Shown here: piece after piece, positions 1-5,990 of the stretch | Position numbering within the stretch: position 1 is the stretch's first letter | Layout: the number at the start of each line of letters is the position of its first letter | NCBI GenBank assembly: GCA_020061125.1 | Contig: JAGUYV010000496.1 | Location: forward strand, 1 to 7,067 | Direction of reading: 5' to 3' | DNA: 7,067 nucleotides | Source of the DNA: a bacterium | GTDB taxonomy: Bacteria > UBP15 > UBA6099 > DSWB01 | Notes under the pieces: generated by a model | Database searches by the model: none | What the model was told of the DNA's origin: nothing | What the model saw: only the letters and a program-made list of their open reading frames with translations | Position numbers and translations under genes: made by a program

Positions 1-403
1 CGCGGCACTCGGCCGCGGCCGTGGCCCACGCGGACGCGCTCGCCAGCATGCCGAGCAGCGTGGTTTCGTACAGGCCGAATTCTCCGTAGGGACCGCGGAT
101 GCTCATGACCGCTTCGTTCGGCTCGAAACGCGCGCCCTCGGGCAGGGACAGGATTTCCACATTGCGGCCGCGCAGCAGGGCGGCCACCTCGTCCACGCCG
201 CAGAGTACGCCGCCGTCGCGGTTGAAAATGTCCACGCAAACCGGGACATCCAGCCGGCCGATATGCGCAAGGATGTCGCGGGTGCGCAGAAAATAGATGT
301 CCGTGGTGTGCGCGTCGAGGATTTCCTGATGGGTTGCGGAAAAGAACCGCCTGCCGGGGTCTATGGAAATGCTCTGGATGTCCCGAGTGCGGTCAAGGGG
401 CAT
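1..403 (-). CDS. pncB: Nicotinate phosphoribosyltransferase, N-terminal part (cut by left window edge)
   Basis: The visible 134 codons read as the N-terminal part of a nicotinate phosphoribosyltransferase, the NAD-salvage enzyme that joins nicotinate to PRPP in an ATP-assisted reaction in the cytoplasm. I recognise the family from the block HTTDIYFLRT (residues 32-41), the segment LPEGARFEPNEAVMSIRGPY (87-106), and the helix ETTLLGMLASASAWATAAAE (113-132). These match the type exemplified by the Thermoplasma acidophilum enzyme rather than the longer E. coli form. The ATG at 403 is preceded by GGAG with a 6-base gap, and only 31 bp separate it from the secG stop with no terminator between, so it is probably the last or a late cistron of the mre operon. 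The PRPP-binding part lies outside the window, so completeness cannot be judged. It is identified from remembered family motifs; a quinolinate-type relative is a less likely alternative. Confidence 0.85.
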   Translation of the reverse strand, partial: MPLDRTRDIQSISIDPGRRFFSATHQEILDAHTTDIYFLRTRDILAHIGRLDVPVCVDIFNRDGGVLCGVDEVAALLRGRNVEILSLPEGARFEPNEAVMSIRGPYGEFGLYETTLLGMLASASAWATAAAECR

Positions 404-434
404 GTCCCACTCCGTTGGCGTGCGGCGCGGCGGT

Positions 435-683
435 TCAGAGGCCGAACTTGGGCAGAATCAGGCCCACGAGCAGGGAAGTGCCCAGAAAGCCCCAGGCCAT
501 GTAGACCATCATTTTTTCGACAAAGGCCTCGAAGCCCTTGGCGCCGCTGCCGCGGTACAGGGTGTCGCTGCCGCCGCCGATGGTGCCGCCCAGGCCTTCG
601 CTCTTGGTGGTGTGCACCAGTATGCCCGCGATGAGAAGCGCGGTGATGGCGAAATGGATTACCGTGAAAAACGCTCCAATCAA
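435..683 (-). CDS. secG: Preprotein translocase subunit SecG
   Basis: SecG is the small auxiliary subunit of the SecYEG channel in the inner membrane and assists SecA-driven export. The 82-residue product has two hydrophobic spans (about 2-23 and 58-77). They flank the diagnostic glycine-rich cytoplasmic loop, which reads HTTKSEGLGGTIGGGSDTLY from residue 24 and continues into GSGAKGFEAFVEK. The size is normal for the family. Start choice: a GTG at 692 is in frame, but it overlaps the only Shine-Dalgarno, AAGAGGTGA (697-689), and so cannot use it. The TTG at 683 lies 8 bases after GAGG and gives the N-terminus MIGAFFTVIHF, typical of SecG. If GTG is used the protein is 85 residues. The stop of mrdA at 699-701 lies directly upstream, with the Shine-Dalgarno touching the gap, which suggests coupled translation. 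secG sitting behind a PBP2 gene is not the textbook arrangement. Confidence 0.9.
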   Translation of the reverse strand: MIGAFFTVIHFAITALLIAGILVHTTKSEGLGGTIGGGSDTLYRGSGAKGFEAFVEKMMVYMAWGFLGTSLLVGLILPKFGL

Positions 684-698
684 AACAATCACCTCTTA

Positions 699-2519
699 TT
701 ATTGCGCGCCGGTCTTTGACCGGGCAGAATGAGCCGCAACATATTGCGGGTCCGGGGGGCCGAAGTAGCCGAGTTCGTAGGCTTTGTCCAGCACCTGGCG
801 GGCGACTGGCAGCGCGGCCGCGGCGCCGAAACCGCCGTGTTCCACATACACCGCCCAGGCGATGACCGGTTCGCTTCCGTACGGGGCGAAGCCCGAGAAC
901 CAGGCATGGTCGGGCTTGGGCTGCTTGCGCGTGCCGGTCTGCGCCGTGCCGGTCTTGGCGGCCACGGGCACCGGAAAGTCGCTCATGCGCCGACAGGTGC
1001 CGTTGAGAACCGCGTCTCGCATGCCCGCGGTGACCGCGTCAATGGTCTCTTTGGACAGGGGCAGGCGATTGCCTTTCCACTCTCCGCGGCGCGCAACATG
1101 CGGCGTCTGCAGGATGCCTCCCGATGCGAACACGCTGATCATGCGCGCCACCTGCACGGGCGTTATCTGCACATCGCCCTGGCCGATGCTCAAATTGATT
1201 GTGTCGCCGGCGTTCCACTCCCGGCCTCCGCCAAACCGCCTTTTCCACTCGTCGTCGGGAATGAGTCCAACGGACTCGCCGGGCAGATCAATGCCCGTTT
1301 TGGTTCCCAGACCCATCATTTTAGCATACTTGGCAATATTTGTAACGCCAAGCTTTTGCCCGAGAATGTAAAACACAACATCACAGGACGCCCCGATTCC
1401 GTGCGTGAATCCGATGCCGCCGTGGGAGGTGTAGCATTTGGGCGGGTAGCTCTGGCGGCCGGGCACAACGAAGTAGCCCGGGCAGTGGAACACGGACTGC
1501 GGAGTGGCGATGCCTTCCTGGAGCGCGGCGGACGCCACCACGAGCTTGAACACGGAGCCGAGGGGCAGATGGCTGGAAATGGCGCGGTTCACCAGCGGGT
1601 GATCCTCGTGCATGGCCAGCGCGGCCCAGTTCATGGGGGTGAGCCGGTCGGGTCCAGGCTCCTGTGAGAACGAGGGGCTTGTGACTACGGCCAAAATTTC
1701 CCCGGTGCGCGGGTCCATGAAGATCGCGCCGCCCTTTTTGCCATTGTCCACGAACGCGCGGTAGCCCTCGCGCTGCAGGCGCATGTCAATGGAGAGCGTG
1801 AGATCCTCGCCGCGCTCGGGATACGATACCGCGCGGTCCGTGACATAGTTGCCCGCGGCGTTGATCATGTACTCGCGCCGGCCGCGCTTGCCACTTAACG
1901 ATAATTCGTATGCGCGCTCTACACCGGATTTGCCGATGCGATCTCCAAGATTGTAGCCCGCGTGCGAATACCGGCCTATCTCGCTGCCGGAAATTTCGCC
2001 CAGGTAGCCCAGCACATGGGACACGCTCTCGCCCTGCGGGTAAATGCGGCGCGGCACGGGCTGCACCAGCACCTGTGGATCATCCTGACGCCGGGCCAGA
2101 AACCGGGAAATCTGTATAAAACGCTGCGCTTCCGCGCGCCGCCTGCCGTTCGGACCCAGGCCCGACCATTCCGCATGGCTCATGCCCTTGATCGGATCCC
2201 CGCCCGGCAGGTCCATTTCCTCCCAGTAACAGTTGCGCCTGATGCGCAGCACGCGGAAATCCGTGTTGTCCGTGGCCAGCAGCACCCCGTTCCGGTCGCG
2301 GACATCGCCGCGCACCGGCGGGTCGAACACCGTGCACGCCATGTTGCGGTCCGCCTCGGCGCGGTGGCTTCTGGCGTCGTTCAACTGAATGCGCGCCAGA
2401 GCCATGGCCACGAGAACGAGAACCCCGGCCGTGGGCACGAACAGCATGGCCATGCGCATGGCGCTCACGCGTCGCGCACGGATGTCCACGAGGCTTCTCA
2501 ACAGGCGGAATTTCGTCAT
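699..2519 (-). CDS. mrdA: Penicillin-binding protein 2, elongasome transpeptidase
   Basis: This is a class B penicillin-binding protein (PBP2/MrdA), the transpeptidase that cross-links peptidoglycan during sidewall growth. It has 606 residues, normal for the family. A short basic cytoplasmic tail precedes one membrane anchor (about 21-43), followed by a pedestal/dimerisation domain (about 60-235) and the transpeptidase domain. All three catalytic motifs are visible: SVFK with nucleophile Ser322, SCD at 378-380 (the SxD form seen in PBP2, as opposed to SxN in PBP3), and KTGTAQ starting at 522. The ATG at 2519 overlaps the mreD stop as ATGA. The reading frame is open further upstream to 2621, but that part lies inside mreD and reads as out-of-frame mreD sequence, so I rejected it. 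No good Shine-Dalgarno is visible, which fits translational coupling to mreD. The partner glycosyltransferase rodA, often next in such operons, is absent here. Confidence 0.95.
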   Translation of the reverse strand: MTKFRLLRSLVDIRARRVSAMRMAMLFVPTAGVLVLVAMALARIQLNDARSHRAEADRNMACTVFDPPVRGDVRDRNGVLLATDNTDFRVLRIRRNCYWEEMDLPGGDPIKGMSHAEWSGLGPNGRRRAEAQRFIQISRFLARRQDDPQVLVQPVPRRIYPQGESVSHVLGYLGEISGSEIGRYSHAGYNLGDRIGKSGVERAYELSLSGKRGRREYMINAAGNYVTDRAVSYPERGEDLTLSIDMRLQREGYRAFVDNGKKGGAIFMDPRTGEILAVVTSPSFSQEPGPDRLTPMNWAALAMHEDHPLVNRAISSHLPLGSVFKLVVASAALQEGIATPQSVFHCPGYFVVPGRQSYPPKCYTSHGGIGFTHGIGASCDVVFYILGQKLGVTNIAKYAKMMGLGTKTGIDLPGESVGLIPDDEWKRRFGGGREWNAGDTINLSIGQGDVQITPVQVARMISVFASGGILQTPHVARRGEWKGNRLPLSKETIDAVTAGMRDAVLNGTCRRMSDFPVPVAAKTGTAQTGTRKQPKPDHAWFSGFAPYGSEPVIAWAVYVEHGGFGAAAALPVARQVLDKAYELGYFGPPDPQYVAAHSARSKTGAQ

Positions 2520-3007
2520 GCACGGTATACCGAAAACTTTTTCTTTCTCATGGGCCACAGGGCCAGGATCACGCATCCGGCCGCGGCGTTCATGCCCGCG
2601 GCTCGCGCCCACGAAACCCACTCGAAATCATGCCATGTCCAGGGATACAGCGCGCACGCATACAGCGCGAAATGCGCCGCTGCAAGCAGAGCGGCCTGCG
2701 CGGCGATGTGGAACACGGAACGCGGAGAATAGAAATGCCGCGACACGAACAGCCCCGCGGCCGCGTATGCAGCAAACACCGGAAGGTGCACGGGCAGCGC
2801 GGACCCCGTGTCCAGAACAAGCCCGCTCACAAGCGCCGCAGCCACGGCATTGGCCGGACCAAGATACGCCACCGCCGCGGCCACGGGGAACAGGCCGAAC
2901 TCGAACACCCGCGCGCTCTGCGCGACGCCCGGAAACGGCGCATACTCCAGCAGCGCGCAGCACACGCACAGAAGCACAATCCATAGAACGGGCGGTTTTG
3001 CGTTCAT
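2516..3007 (-). CDS. mreD: Rod shape-determining protein MreD
   Basis: MreD is the polytopic inner-membrane component of the elongasome, acting with MreC to couple MreB to cell-wall synthesis. The 163-residue product is almost wholly hydrophobic, with about five to six likely spans (roughly 7-24, 35-50, 52-67, 75-90, 98-120, 133-151), and ends in a basic cytoplasmic tail, RKKKFSVYRA. The sequence itself is poorly conserved, as is usual for MreD. A stretch around VSGLVLDTGSALPVHLPVFA (60-79) matches the family's usual position for a G-x-x-x-D-region loop. The assignment rests mainly on size, topology and position between mreC and mrdA. The ATG at 3007 overlaps the mreC stop (ATGA), and the gene's own stop overlaps the mrdA start in the same way. 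No strong Shine-Dalgarno precedes it. Confidence 0.88.
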   Translation of the reverse strand: MNAKPPVLWIVLLCVCCALLEYAPFPGVAQSARVFEFGLFPVAAAVAYLGPANAVAAALVSGLVLDTGSALPVHLPVFAAYAAAGLFVSRHFYSPRSVFHIAAQAALLAAAHFALYACALYPWTWHDFEWVSWARAAGMNAAAGCVILALWPMRKKKFSVYRA

Positions 3008-3792
3008 TGGCTGGACAACAGCAGGTACTCAAGATTTTTGAAATCGGCGTACGGCTTTACTGAAAATCCCTGGTCCGCGTGCGCGCCGGATTTTGCCCTG
3101 CCGGACACTTTTCCAAGGGGCAAACCACGGGGATAATGCCCGCCGTAACCGGAAGTGACCACAAGATCCCCCCGGCGCGCGGTGCGTGAAGAGGACACCA
3201 CCAGAATGTCCAGGCCGCGCGCGCCTGCGCCATAAGCCATGCAAAAGAAATCCGCTTCCTCGGCGGTCTTTGTGGCGCCCGATGCGGGGTGAATCACGCA
3301 GGTTGTGGCCGAGTCCGGATCCACAATGAGTCGCACCGTGCAGGTCGTGGCTGCGCACCGTGTGACCCGGCCCGCCACGCCGGACTCCGTGCTGGCGATC
3401 CAGCCCGCCTTGACCCCCTGGCTTGCGCCCGCGTCCACCACAACGCTGTGGTGCCATGCCGACGGGTCCCGCATGGTTACCCGCGCCACAACCGCGCCCG
3501 GCGCGGGCCGCACGGCCTTGATGAACCCGAGCCGGCGAATCTCCTGCTTCAGATGCTGGTTCTCGCGCAACAGGCGCATGGCGCGCTCACGGTCCCGCGC
3601 GGCCTGTATTTTAAGTTCCTCTTTGTCTCCGTATGGCAGTAGGGTGTGCTCCACGGCGCGGCCGGCGAGGCCCGCGACAAGGGCTGTGGCCTGCTCGAAC
3701 CCGCTGCGCCACGGGCCGATGCGCACCAGCGACATGGCCGCGGCAATCAGGATTAAAATGCCCAGGGTTTTGAGCCGGTTGTTGCGTCTCAT
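3004..3792 (-). CDS. mreC: Rod shape-determining protein MreC
   Basis: MreC is a bitopic periplasmic scaffold that binds PBP2 and MreD and helps activate the elongasome. The 262 residues are laid out as in the family. A basic N-terminus (MRRNNR) is followed by one membrane helix (about 8-24), then a coiled-coil segment rich in E, R, L and K (about 56-88), then the paired beta-barrel domains. Typical stretches are ARVTMRDPSAWHHSVVVDAG (103-122), GVAGRV (138-143) and the C-terminal VVTSGYGGHYPRGLPLGKVS (211-230). The ATG at 3792 overlaps the mreB stop as ATGA and has GGAG 6 bases upstream, so I chose it over an open extension to 3906 that lies inside mreB. The protein is slightly shorter than the E. 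coli one (367 residues, from memory), lacking its low-complexity C-terminal tail. Confidence 0.94.
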   Translation of the reverse strand: MRRNNRLKTLGILILIAAAMSLVRIGPWRSGFEQATALVAGLAGRAVEHTLLPYGDKEELKIQAARDRERAMRLLRENQHLKQEIRRLGFIKAVRPAPGAVVARVTMRDPSAWHHSVVVDAGASQGVKAGWIASTESGVAGRVTRCAATTCTVRLIVDPDSATTCVIHPASGATKTAEEADFFCMAYGAGARGLDILVVSSSRTARRGDLVVTSGYGGHYPRGLPLGKVSGRAKSGAHADQGFSVKPYADFKNLEYLLLSSQ

Positions 3793-4841
3793 GTCAGGCT
3801 CCGGCCATGGCGCGAACACAGGAACCGGCGGTGGCGCTTGAGATCGCCAACCACCTTTTCCGCGCCCGCAAGGCACGCCAGCGCGCTGCGCCGCGGCACC
3901 GTGCACTCCACGCCCGTGACATTCTCCACCAGCTTGTTCATCCCGCGCAGCATGGCCGTGCCCCCGGACAGCGTGATCCCATACTTCTTGACATCCTCGG
4001 ACAACTCCGGGGGAATGCGCTCGAGCACGGCTTTGACCGAACTCACGATTCTCTCGATGGGGGACAGGAGCATCTCCCGGATTTCCCAGTTGGACACAAA
4101 CACGGCCTTGGGCAGCCCGTCCATTACATCCTTGCCGTACACCTCGCGCGCCTCGTCCTTTTCCACGGGGAACGCGTTCCCGAGCGTGGTCTTTATCTGC
4201 TCAATGGTCTGGTGTCCCACCTGCACGCCGTATTTTTTGCGCACGCCAGACGCGATGGATTCGTTCAAATCCTGGCCGCCCACGCGCACGCAGTGCGTGG
4301 CCACGATTTCGCCGCCCGCGAACACCGCGGCCTGCGTTGTTCCGCCGCCCAGGCACACGCTCACCGCGCCGCGCCGTTTTTCAAGCGGCAGGTTCAGCCC
4401 CAGGGCCGCGGCCACAGGCGCTTCCAGCAAAAAAATTTCGCGCGCTCCCGCCTGTATGGCCAGGTCCTCGAACGCTTTAATCTCCACATCCGTGGCCCCG
4501 GACGGGACCACCATCACGATGCGCGCGCCGAACAGCGCCCGTGTGCGGAACAGCCCGCTCATGAACTGGCGCAGCATCAGCTCGGCCAGATCGAAATCGT
4601 TGACCACGCCCTGGCGCATGGGATACGCGACTTCCACATGCGGTGGGCACCGGCCAAGCAGCTTGAACGCTTCCGCGCCCACGCACACCAGATCTCCCGT
4701 GCGGTGCGACACCGCGATGCACGACGGCTCGTTCAACTCCACGCCCCGGCCCCCGCGCATGTATATCCTCGTGGCTGTGGTTCCCATGTCCAGGGCCAGG
4801 TTTATGGTAATCAGGCTTTTGACCGAGTGTATGATCTGCAT
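3789..4841 (-). CDS. mreB: MreB-like actin homologue with altered ATPase residues
   Basis: This is an actin-fold protein of the MreB family, whose members form membrane-bound filaments that guide cell-wall synthesis. The 350 residues align colinearly with E. coli MreB: phosphate-1 loop LALDMGTTATRIY (15-27), LNEPS (36-40), VPSGATDVE (112-120), phosphate-2 loop LGGGTTQAAV (164-173), VRVGGQDLNE (185-194) and adenosine loop LSGGTAMLRG (291-300). Residues 102-104 (ALF) fit the hydrophobic membrane-insertion loop. Two catalytic positions differ. Ala141 in LEAPVAAA stands where MreB has Glu in EEPMAAA, and Cys163 stands where it has Asp (VDIGGGTT). The protein ends in a basic tail, KRHRRFLCSRHGRSLT. 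The ATG at 4841 follows AGAGGG by only 3 bases and lies 7 bp after the maf stop. Operon position supports an elongasome role. It may bind ATP but hydrolyse it slowly or not at all. Confidence 0.9.
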   Translation of the reverse strand: MQIIHSVKSLITINLALDMGTTATRIYMRGGRGVELNEPSCIAVSHRTGDLVCVGAEAFKLLGRCPPHVEVAYPMRQGVVNDFDLAELMLRQFMSGLFRTRALFGARIVMVVPSGATDVEIKAFEDLAIQAGAREIFLLEAPVAAALGLNLPLEKRRGAVSVCLGGGTTQAAVFAGGEIVATHCVRVGGQDLNESIASGVRKKYGVQVGHQTIEQIKTTLGNAFPVEKDEAREVYGKDVMDGLPKAVFVSNWEIREMLLSPIERIVSSVKAVLERIPPELSEDVKKYGITLSGGTAMLRGMNKLVENVTGVECTVPRRSALACLAGAEKVVGDLKRHRRFLCSRHGRSLT

Positions 4842-4848
4842 GAACCCT

Positions 4849-5469
4849 CTACCAGTTTTGCGTTACATCGAAATCGAAATCCTGCTTGAGCGCCGCGGCC
4901 AGGCGCGCCAGGGGCAGCCCCACCACATTGGAGTAGCACCCGCGCACCTCGGACACAAACGCCCCGGCCAGGCCCTGGATGCCGTAGGCGCCGGCCTTGT
5001 CAAGGGGATGCCCGCTGTGCGCGTAGCGCGCGATTTCCCCATGGTCCAGCGTGCGGAACACCACGGCCGTGCGCTCGTGGAACACGCGGCGGCGGCCCGT
5101 GTCCGTGTCCTGCAGGGCCACGCCCGTTATGACCGCATGTTCCGCGCCGCTCAACGCGTGCAGCATGCGCTCCGCGTGAGCCGCGTCCGCGGGTTTTCCC
5201 AGAATCGAACCGCCGGGCGCCACCACAATAGTGTCCGCGCAAAGAACGACCGCGTTGCCGGGTGCAAGCGCAATGGCCGCGTCGAGTTTGGCTTCCGCCA
5301 GTCGTTCGGCCAGTTGATCAGGCGCCAGCCCCCGGTCGCAGACTTCCGCTTCGACATCATCGCTGGGCGTCGCAAGCGTCTCGAACCGCACGCGCATCTG
5401 CTCCAGCAGGCGCGCACGCCGGGGCGACTGCGACGCAAGAATAATCGTTTTCACGCCGCTCTGCTCCAT
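4849..5469 (-). CDS. maf: Maf-family nucleoside triphosphate pyrophosphatase
   Basis: Maf proteins hydrolyse nucleoside triphosphates to the monophosphate and pyrophosphate; the YhdE-type members prefer dTTP/UTP, and a link to septum inhibition was reported in Bacillus. The 206-residue product has all the family landmarks: IILASQSPRR (9-18), CADTIV (77-82, with the catalytic-region Asp79), GKP (91-93), and DKAGAYGIQGLAG (157-169) leading into YSNVVGLPL (179-187). The DKAGAYGIQG form points to the dTTP/UTP type. The ATG at 5469 has no Shine-Dalgarno. The GTG at 5454 has GGAG (5466-5463) 8 bases upstream and would give a start nearer the usual family N-terminus, so it is a real alternative. maf next to mreB is a known association in several bacteria. 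It appears to be the first gene of the operon. Confidence 0.93.
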   Translation of the reverse strand: MEQSGVKTIILASQSPRRARLLEQMRVRFETLATPSDDVEAEVCDRGLAPDQLAERLAEAKLDAAIALAPGNAVVLCADTIVVAPGGSILGKPADAAHAERMLHALSGAEHAVITGVALQDTDTGRRRVFHERTAVVFRTLDHGEIARYAHSGHPLDKAGAYGIQGLAGAFVSEVRGCYSNVVGLPLARLAAALKQDFDFDVTQNW

Positions 5470-5475
5470 ACTGTA

Positions 5476-5484
5476 ATAATGTCA
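5476..5484 (-). promoter_or_regulatory. Possible extended -10 promoter element before maf
   Basis: The minus strand reads TGACATTAT here, a TGn extended -10 followed by CATTAT (4 of 6 to TATAAT). A start 7 bases on would fall at about 5469, the first base of the maf ATG. That would make maf leaderless from the ATG, or give a 15-base leader carrying GGAG for the GTG at 5454. No good -35 is seen. This is the only promoter-like element I find close to maf, and it is weak. Confidence 0.25.
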
Positions 5485-5524
5485 ATGCCGCCGGAGAAGA
5501 AGTTGTCATGCGCGCGCGAAAAGA

Positions 5525-5540
5525 ATACGCCCCCGCGTAT
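5525..5540. repeat. Perfect inverted repeat upstream of maf
   Basis: ATACGC-CCCC-GCGTAT is a perfect 6-bp inverted repeat with a 4-base spacer, about 56 bp upstream of the maf ATG. On the minus strand the second arm runs into TCTTTTC, so it could be a weak intrinsic terminator for a transcript coming from the micro-gene. Alternatively it could be an operator for the maf-mre operon. The short T-run makes termination uncertain. Confidence 0.4.
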
Positions 5541-5731
5541 GGTGTGGGAAGTGCGAATCCGCCCGGCCGTGGACCGGAGAGAGGAGAGTGAGGAATTCAA
5601 ACACGCTGTTTTTGGAGTGGGCAGGAAAAAATGGAGCAAACAACTGATAAAAAGAAGTCCGGATTTCAAGGCGAATGGCGGAGTGCGCACATCCGCGAGA
5701 GCACCCGCAATCCGCGCCCATAGGAAAGCGA

Positions 5732-5800
5732 TCAGGCAAATGCAATAAGCATTACACCCATGGAAAACAGGGCAATCAGAAACGCCACAATATTCTTCAC
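5732..5800 (-). CDS. Candidate 22-residue single-span membrane peptide
   Basis: A GTG-initiated frame encodes a 22-residue peptide that reads MKNIVAFLIALFSMGVMLIA and then FA, ending in TGA. GGAGG (5811-5807) lies exactly 6 bases before the GTG, the best Shine-Dalgarno in this gene-poor region. A single lysine at position 2 is followed by one uninterrupted hydrophobic span of about 19 residues, which predicts insertion with the N-terminus inside. The frame is open upstream only to a TAA near 5866, giving 42 codons at most, but no other start there has a ribosome site. A -10-like hexamer, an inverted repeat and a Crp/Fnr-type palindrome lie upstream in the right order. I do not recognise the family. 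Small membrane peptides often tune a transporter or oxidase, but nothing here names a partner. A chance frame is possible in so short a reading. Confidence 0.5.
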   Translation of the reverse strand: MKNIVAFLIALFSMGVMLIAFA

Positions 5801-5835
5801 GGCCGGCCTCCACGCCGCACGGGGGATTCCCGCGG

Positions 5836-5861
5836 CTTGATTTCCAATAAACAAAATCAAG
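5836..5861. repeat. Perfect 8-bp inverted repeat in the micro-gene leader
   Basis: CTTGATTT and AAATCAAG form perfect arms around the 10-base spacer CCAATAAACA. The centre-to-centre layout (26 bp overall, AT-rich) resembles a dimeric repressor site. It sits between the -10-like hexamer and the ribosome site of the 22-residue frame, covering the expected transcription start. It could equally be an RNA hairpin in the leader. No known operator consensus was recognised. Confidence 0.45.
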
Positions 5862-5862
5862 A

Positions 5863-5868
5863 ATTATG
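5863..5868 (-). promoter_or_regulatory. Possible -10 hexamer for the micro-gene
   Basis: The minus strand has CATAAT (5 of 6 to TATAAT). The sequence 17 bases upstream, ATGGCC, is not a -35, so a promoter here would need an activator. A Crp/Fnr-type palindrome is centred about 45 bp before the predicted start (near 5856), close to but not exactly at the -41.5 spacing of class II activation. Confidence 0.35.
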
Positions 5869-5893
5869 CCATCCTTGAGAAAACCGGCCATGC

Positions 5894-5909
5894 GGTGACG
5901 CAAATCACA
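5894..5909. promoter_or_regulatory. Crp/Fnr/HcpR-like palindrome
   Basis: On the minus strand the sequence is TGTGA-TTTGCG-TCACC, matching 9 of 10 bases of the TGTGA-N6-TCACA half sites bound by Crp-family regulators. Extending outward gives TTGTGA on the left, as in the HcpR motif of sulfate reducers, while the right outer bases are CG and not AA. It lies upstream of the -10-like hexamer of the 22-residue frame on the minus strand. No regulator gene is in the window. Confidence 0.45.
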
Positions 5910-5924
5910 AATGCAGGGGATAAA

Positions 5925-5952
5925 CATCGTTGCTTCGTTCGAGGAAGCGATG
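5925..5952. repeat. Bulged inverted repeat
   Basis: CATCG then CTTC pair with GAAG then CGATG, giving a 9-bp stem with a 3-base bulge (TTG) and a 7-base loop. No T-run follows on either strand, so it is not a clean intrinsic terminator. It lies just upstream of the Crp-like site as read on the minus strand. Its role is unknown. Confidence 0.3.
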
Positions 5953-5990
5953 AAAATACGATTCCAAAGGGCCAGGCCGTTGACAATTTG

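Noticed and set aside
729-1667. 312-codon plus-strand open frame opposite mrdA
   Set aside because: Antisense to a PBP2 gene with all catalytic motifs; the translation is low-information and rich in Gly, Arg, Ala and His.
2519-2621. Upstream extension of the mrdA frame (34 extra codons)
   Set aside because: It lies wholly inside mreD, has no membrane or family features, and the ATGA overlap with mreD marks the ATG at 2519 as the start.
5480-5485. Perfect TTGACA on the minus strand just before maf
   Set aside because: At 17 bp spacing the -10 position falls inside maf and reads AGAGCG, so it cannot serve as the -35 for maf; part of it is better read as an extended -10.
3838-5748. Very long plus-strand open frame (636 codons) opposite mreB and maf
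   Set aside because: It is the antisense shadow of two well-recognised genes in GC-rich DNA; the composition (Arg, Ser, Pro, Thr, Ala) has no domain features and it has no ribosome site.
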